This document shows positions 5,644 through 8,307 of a stretch of 8,307 nucleotides of DNA, piece after piece. Under the pieces are notes generated by a model. It saw only the letters and a list, made by a program, of their open reading frames with translations, was not told where the DNA came from and did not search any database. This DNA is from Flavobacteriales bacterium. GTDB taxonomy: Bacteria > Bacteroidota > Bacteroidia > Flavobacteriales > Parvicellaceae. The stretch spans positions 1-8,307 of the forward strand of contig JAAZYJ010000200.1 of NCBI GenBank assembly GCA_014239715.1, given 5' to 3'. Within the stretch, counting starts at the first letter, position 1; every line of letters starts with the position of its first letter. Made by a program: the position numbers and the translations under genes.

Positions 5644-8307
5644 TTACGGTCTTTGATCTTTGTTCGCCTGCTGATGTAACAGTTGCTCGAGCTCCTTAAT
5701 GCGTTGATCTAGTTTTTCATATTCGTCAGACGAATTCGCTTTCATTTCGTCTCCTTTGAGAGTATTGTATTTTTTTGGTTTGTAGAACCTGCCTGGTTGG
5801 AGTAATATTTCTACAAAATCATCATCAATGTTCTGATTCCTGACAGCATAGCCAATTACCGGACCTTCTTTTGTCGCCAACTGTCCAAGCCCTTTTTGGT
5901 TAGAGCTGGTGATGAAATCCCCGGAAACTACAAGTCTTTCCGAATCAACTAGTTTGACAATAACACGCCCTGTCAATCCTACAGGGGGGCCTTCGCTTGG
6001 ATCGTTCAATACAACTGAAGGTTCTTTGGAAATGACGCCAACAAGTTGATTACAATACGATTCATGTGCCAACTCGTAAGTGTTGGATTTGTTAGGTACA
6101 CTGGATATGATATGGCCTATTTCGACTTTCTCGGTCACCGGGAAATATTCTGCCACATCTCCCACTGACTTGGTCGAATTGGCATACAGTCTTCCCCCTG
6201 CAACAATATCTCCATCCTGGGCCCCTATTGTATATGTATAATGAAGTCTTACGCGCACACTTTGGATTTCAAAATAGTCTGACAAACAGCACCCTTCATC
6301 ATAAGCTTTGATCTTGACAGATGCACCATTGAACGGATTAATGCTAACACTCTCTCGAACTTCATTAGAATATACAGCAATGAATCCACTCCCACCAGCA
6401 CTGCTAAAACCATCAACTCTGGTCGACGCATAATCAGAGCCTCCTATGTTCAATTGAAGCGATTGTTGTTCTGAATTATCTTCGTGATAGGCTTGCACGT
6501 CGTATTCTACTTTGTAGATCGAAATACTCGTGACACCTGGGGGAAAAAGTATTGTGCCAAAGGAAGCTGAAGTTTCTGTATTGTCATTCACCTGCCAACC
6601 CGGAATACCGTTTGAATTAAGATCATCCGAGTCAAATTCAAATATGCCTGTACGGGTGGTGCTCGTTGCTGTGCCTCCAACGTTTAAGAAACCAGAATTT
6701 ACTTCAAGATTTCCATCGTGCGTAAGTCTCATAGACTCTTGCATGTCACCGGTACTTACAGTAGAATTGTGTGTGAAAAAGGCCAACCCTACATGGTCAT
6801 TTTCTGTTGCGCTAGTTTGAATACCTGCTATTGCTGCATGTCTTCTAGCCACGTTTCCTCCACCATTCCCTGCTCCAGAAAATGAAATGGATCCACCGAT
6901 AGCATTTAATCCTTCTGTTTCTGAAAAATCTTCTAAATATAGATTGTCTACGTCTGCTGCATTACCTGTCAAACTCCAGGTACTTGCTCCTCCATTTATT
7001 TCAACTTGTTGAAATGGGTTGGAATCTCCGATCCCAATGTTGTCAGACAAATTATGGATCACGCCTGTACCAACTTGCCAATCATTATCACCAGTCTGGG
7101 CATCTACATACGTTTTAACTGCTTTTTCGGTGGGTACTGCATCATCACTATTGCCGGCTAACAAACCATCGGTAGAGAATTCATCAATGTTCGTTCCGTT
7201 TTGGAGTAATAGATCTCCACTAACTTCTAATTTGGCTGAAGGTGCTGTTGTCCCAACTCCGACGTCGCCATTCACCACCAAGCCATCTGCAGGAGGAACT
7301 ACGACACCTGAACCAATAGCTACGCCACCATTACCATCAATTAGAAATTTTGTAAACCCAATTGGTGTCTGGACTCTCATTGCTCGTTGCGTACCGTCGC
7401 CAACAATGAATAATTTAGATCCAAAATTTGTATTAGTTCCGATCGTGACGTTATCCGAAGTGTTGGTTGCATACATTGTTCCCGTTCCTGCTCCGGTCCA
7501 GTCTCCATCATCGCTCAAAGAGGACAGGTCCACTGTAGCCCCAGAGCTTATAGATAAGTTCGTTCCAACTAAGCTAATATCCTGTATTTCATTTGTTGGA
7601 TCTGCATCGGCATCCGTCACCCCATCCTGCAAACCGGCCAGATCAATAGAAGTTGAAGCGCCGTTTTCGATTGCAATGTTCAAAGTTGTACCGGTCAAAG
7701 TAGCAGGGCCAAGGTTCTGGTCGTCCGTACCGGCGGGTATGGCCTGAGTGGACAGGTCTCCATTTGAATTGGCAATTACCATCCTGTCTCCTGTTCCTGC
7801 CAGATCCGTCAAGCGAACTCCACCTGCGTCTGTAAAAAGAGCATAATTGTTATCCGCGCCTGTTGCGGTAAAGTATCCACCATAAGCATTCGTGGTGCCT
7901 AAGGTTGTTCCGATCGCCTCTCCTTTTACACCCATCATATTTGCCACATGTGTTCCGGTTGTTGCAATATCTTCTGAAAGCCCGTGAATCCCGACCAGGT
8001 TGACAGTGCCGGTCCAAGAATTGGTTTCTGCATAGCCCTGTAAGGCGGTACCATTAGCAGTTCCTGTTCCGCTTCCATGAAGAAGGTGAGAACGCGTTAC
8101 AATTGCATCACCGGTTGTTAGCGCCGGACCAAATTCAATATCAAGCTTGTTTTCCGGAGTTGGATCGCCAATACCAATATACCCACCATCATCAACTGTA
8201 AACACTTCAATTCCATTATCCTGAGCCGATAGTATAGCGGTTCCGGCATCCGTTAGATTGAATAGACCGGCCCGACCCGTTTGAGAAATAAATTCACCAC
8301 CAGCACC
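5644..8307 (-). CDS. Large repetitive fibre/adhesin-like protein with C-terminal chaperone-like domain, 5' end outside window (887 aa visible)
   Basis: The frame is open to position 8307, so the true start lies beyond the edge; the GTG at 8205 is only an internal codon within FTVDDGGYIGIG. Visible residues 1-440 are low-complexity, rich in Gly, Thr, Asn and Asp, with fibre-type repeats: IGIGDPTPENKLDI (44-57), IGTNTNFGSKLFI (289-301), VGVGTTAPSAKLEV (349-362) and IGIGDSNP (424-431). DADADPTNEIQ (232-242) lies between two similar strand pairs. VPTEKAVKTYVDAQ (391-404) is a motif of trimeric tail fibres. Residues about 555-695 look like a beta-sandwich domain with a CC pair (673-674). Residues 714-834 (GDVAEYF, then LVGVISKEPSV) resemble the Peptidase_G2 intramolecular chaperone of phage tail appendages. 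A short coiled coil (860-880) ends the protein. I see no type IX sorting domain. Likely a trimeric surface or secreted fibre; phage origin is unsupported by the neighbours. Confidence 0.85.
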   Translation of the reverse strand, partial: GAGGEFISQTGRAGLFNLTDAGTAILSAQDNGIEVFTVDDGGYIGIGDPTPENKLDIEFGPALTTGDAIVTRSHLLHGSGTGTANGTALQGYAETNSWTGTVNLVGIHGLSEDIATTGTHVANMMGVKGEAIGTTLGTTNAYGGYFTATGADNNYALFTDAGGVRLTDLAGTGDRMVIANSNGDLSTQAIPAGTDDQNLGPATLTGTTLNIAIENGASTSIDLAGLQDGVTDADADPTNEIQDISLVGTNLSISSGATVDLSSLSDDGDWTGAGTGTMYATNTSDNVTIGTNTNFGSKLFIVGDGTQRAMRVQTPIGFTKFLIDGNGGVAIGSGVVVPPADGLVVNGDVGVGTTAPSAKLEVSGDLLLQNGTNIDEFSTDGLLAGNSDDAVPTEKAVKTYVDAQTGDNDWQVGTGVIHNLSDNIGIGDSNPFQQVEINGGASTWSLTGNAADVDNLYLEDFSETEGLNAIGGSISFSGAGNGGGNVARRHAAIAGIQTSATENDHVGLAFFTHNSTVSTGDMQESMRLTHDGNLEVNSGFLNVGGTATSTTRTGIFEFDSDDLNSNGIPGWQVNDNTETSASFGTILFPPGVTSISIYKVEYDVQAYHEDNSEQQSLQLNIGGSDYASTRVDGFSSAGGSGFIAVYSNEVRESVSINPFNGASVKIKAYDEGCCLSDYFEIQSVRVRLHYTYTIGAQDGDIVAGGRLYANSTKSVGDVAEYFPVTEKVEIGHIISSVPNKSNTYELAHESYCNQLVGVISKEPSVVLNDPSEGPPVGLTGRVIVKLVDSERLVVSGDFITSSNQKGLGQLATKEGPVIGYAVRNQNIDDDFVEILLQPGRFYKPKKYNTLKGDEMKANSSDEYEKLDQRIKELEQLLHQQANKDQRP

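Noticed and set aside
5635..5651. Imperfect dyad GACGATAA-c-TTACGGTC in the 7-nt convergent gap, considered as a bidirectional terminator
   Set aside because: Two central mismatches and no adjacent T run on either strand. It overlaps both stop codons and looks fortuitous.
6530..6820. 96-codon plus-strand open frame
   Set aside because: Shadow of the fibre gene on the opposite strand, with no domain or initiation signal.
7019..7747. 242-codon plus-strand open frame
   Set aside because: It is antisense to the fibre gene. Its Pro/Ser/Val-rich product is what the reverse complement of Gly/Thr/Asp-rich codons gives, and it has no recognisable domain.
5644..8307. Possible prophage or phage tail module
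   Set aside because: Only the fibre-like gene hints at phage. No capsid, tail, lysis, integrase or attachment-site features are present, and such repeats are common in Bacteroidota surface proteins.

Overview
The window looks like chromosomal DNA of a member of the Bacteroidota, probably a free-living or marine Cytophagales/Flavobacteriales-type organism. The case rests on moderate-to-low GC, weak Shine-Dalgarno sequences, small secreted proteins with a domain resembling the C-terminus of the gliding/type IX secretion motor protein GldM, an ECF sigma factor paired with a large single-pass membrane protein, and a long fibre-like protein with the GIGTxxPxxKLxV repeats common in this phylum. I cannot assign a genus.

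Layout. Positions 1-3772 are one compact minus-strand gene cluster, read from right to left: an ECF sigma factor, a 587-residue single-pass membrane protein, a 171-residue secreted protein of unknown family, two small secreted GldM-C-like proteins (132 and 123 residues), and the start of a further secreted protein cut by the left edge. Gaps run from 6 nt to 4-nt ATGA overlaps, so this is almost certainly one translationally coupled operon. The short region upstream of it (3773-3955) carries a good ribosome binding site, several short palindromes and a weak terminator-like element.

Positions 3956-4612 (minus) encode a fatty acid 2-hydroxylase-type membrane di-metal enzyme. Divergent from it, across 106 nt holding a perfect 9-bp inverted repeat, is a DUF58/von Willebrand-A-like protein (4719-5636, plus). 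Both divergent genes appear to start with GTG. Converging on the DUF58 gene with a 7-nt gap is a very long minus-strand gene (5644 to beyond 8307) for a repetitive fibre/adhesin-like protein. Its C-terminal domain resembles the phage tail-spike intramolecular chaperone (Peptidase_G2 type), followed by a short coiled coil.

The most interesting unit is the sigma-factor operon. It joins a transcription factor, a transmembrane protein with a large extracytoplasmic part, and a family of small exported proteins, two of which look like free-standing copies of the GldM periplasmic domain. I infer an envelope-sensing or envelope-remodelling system, possibly linked to the type IX secretion/gliding machinery. 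This is a hypothesis from domain resemblance and gene order, not a demonstrated function. No RNA genes, CRISPR arrays, insertion sequences or phage structural clusters were seen.
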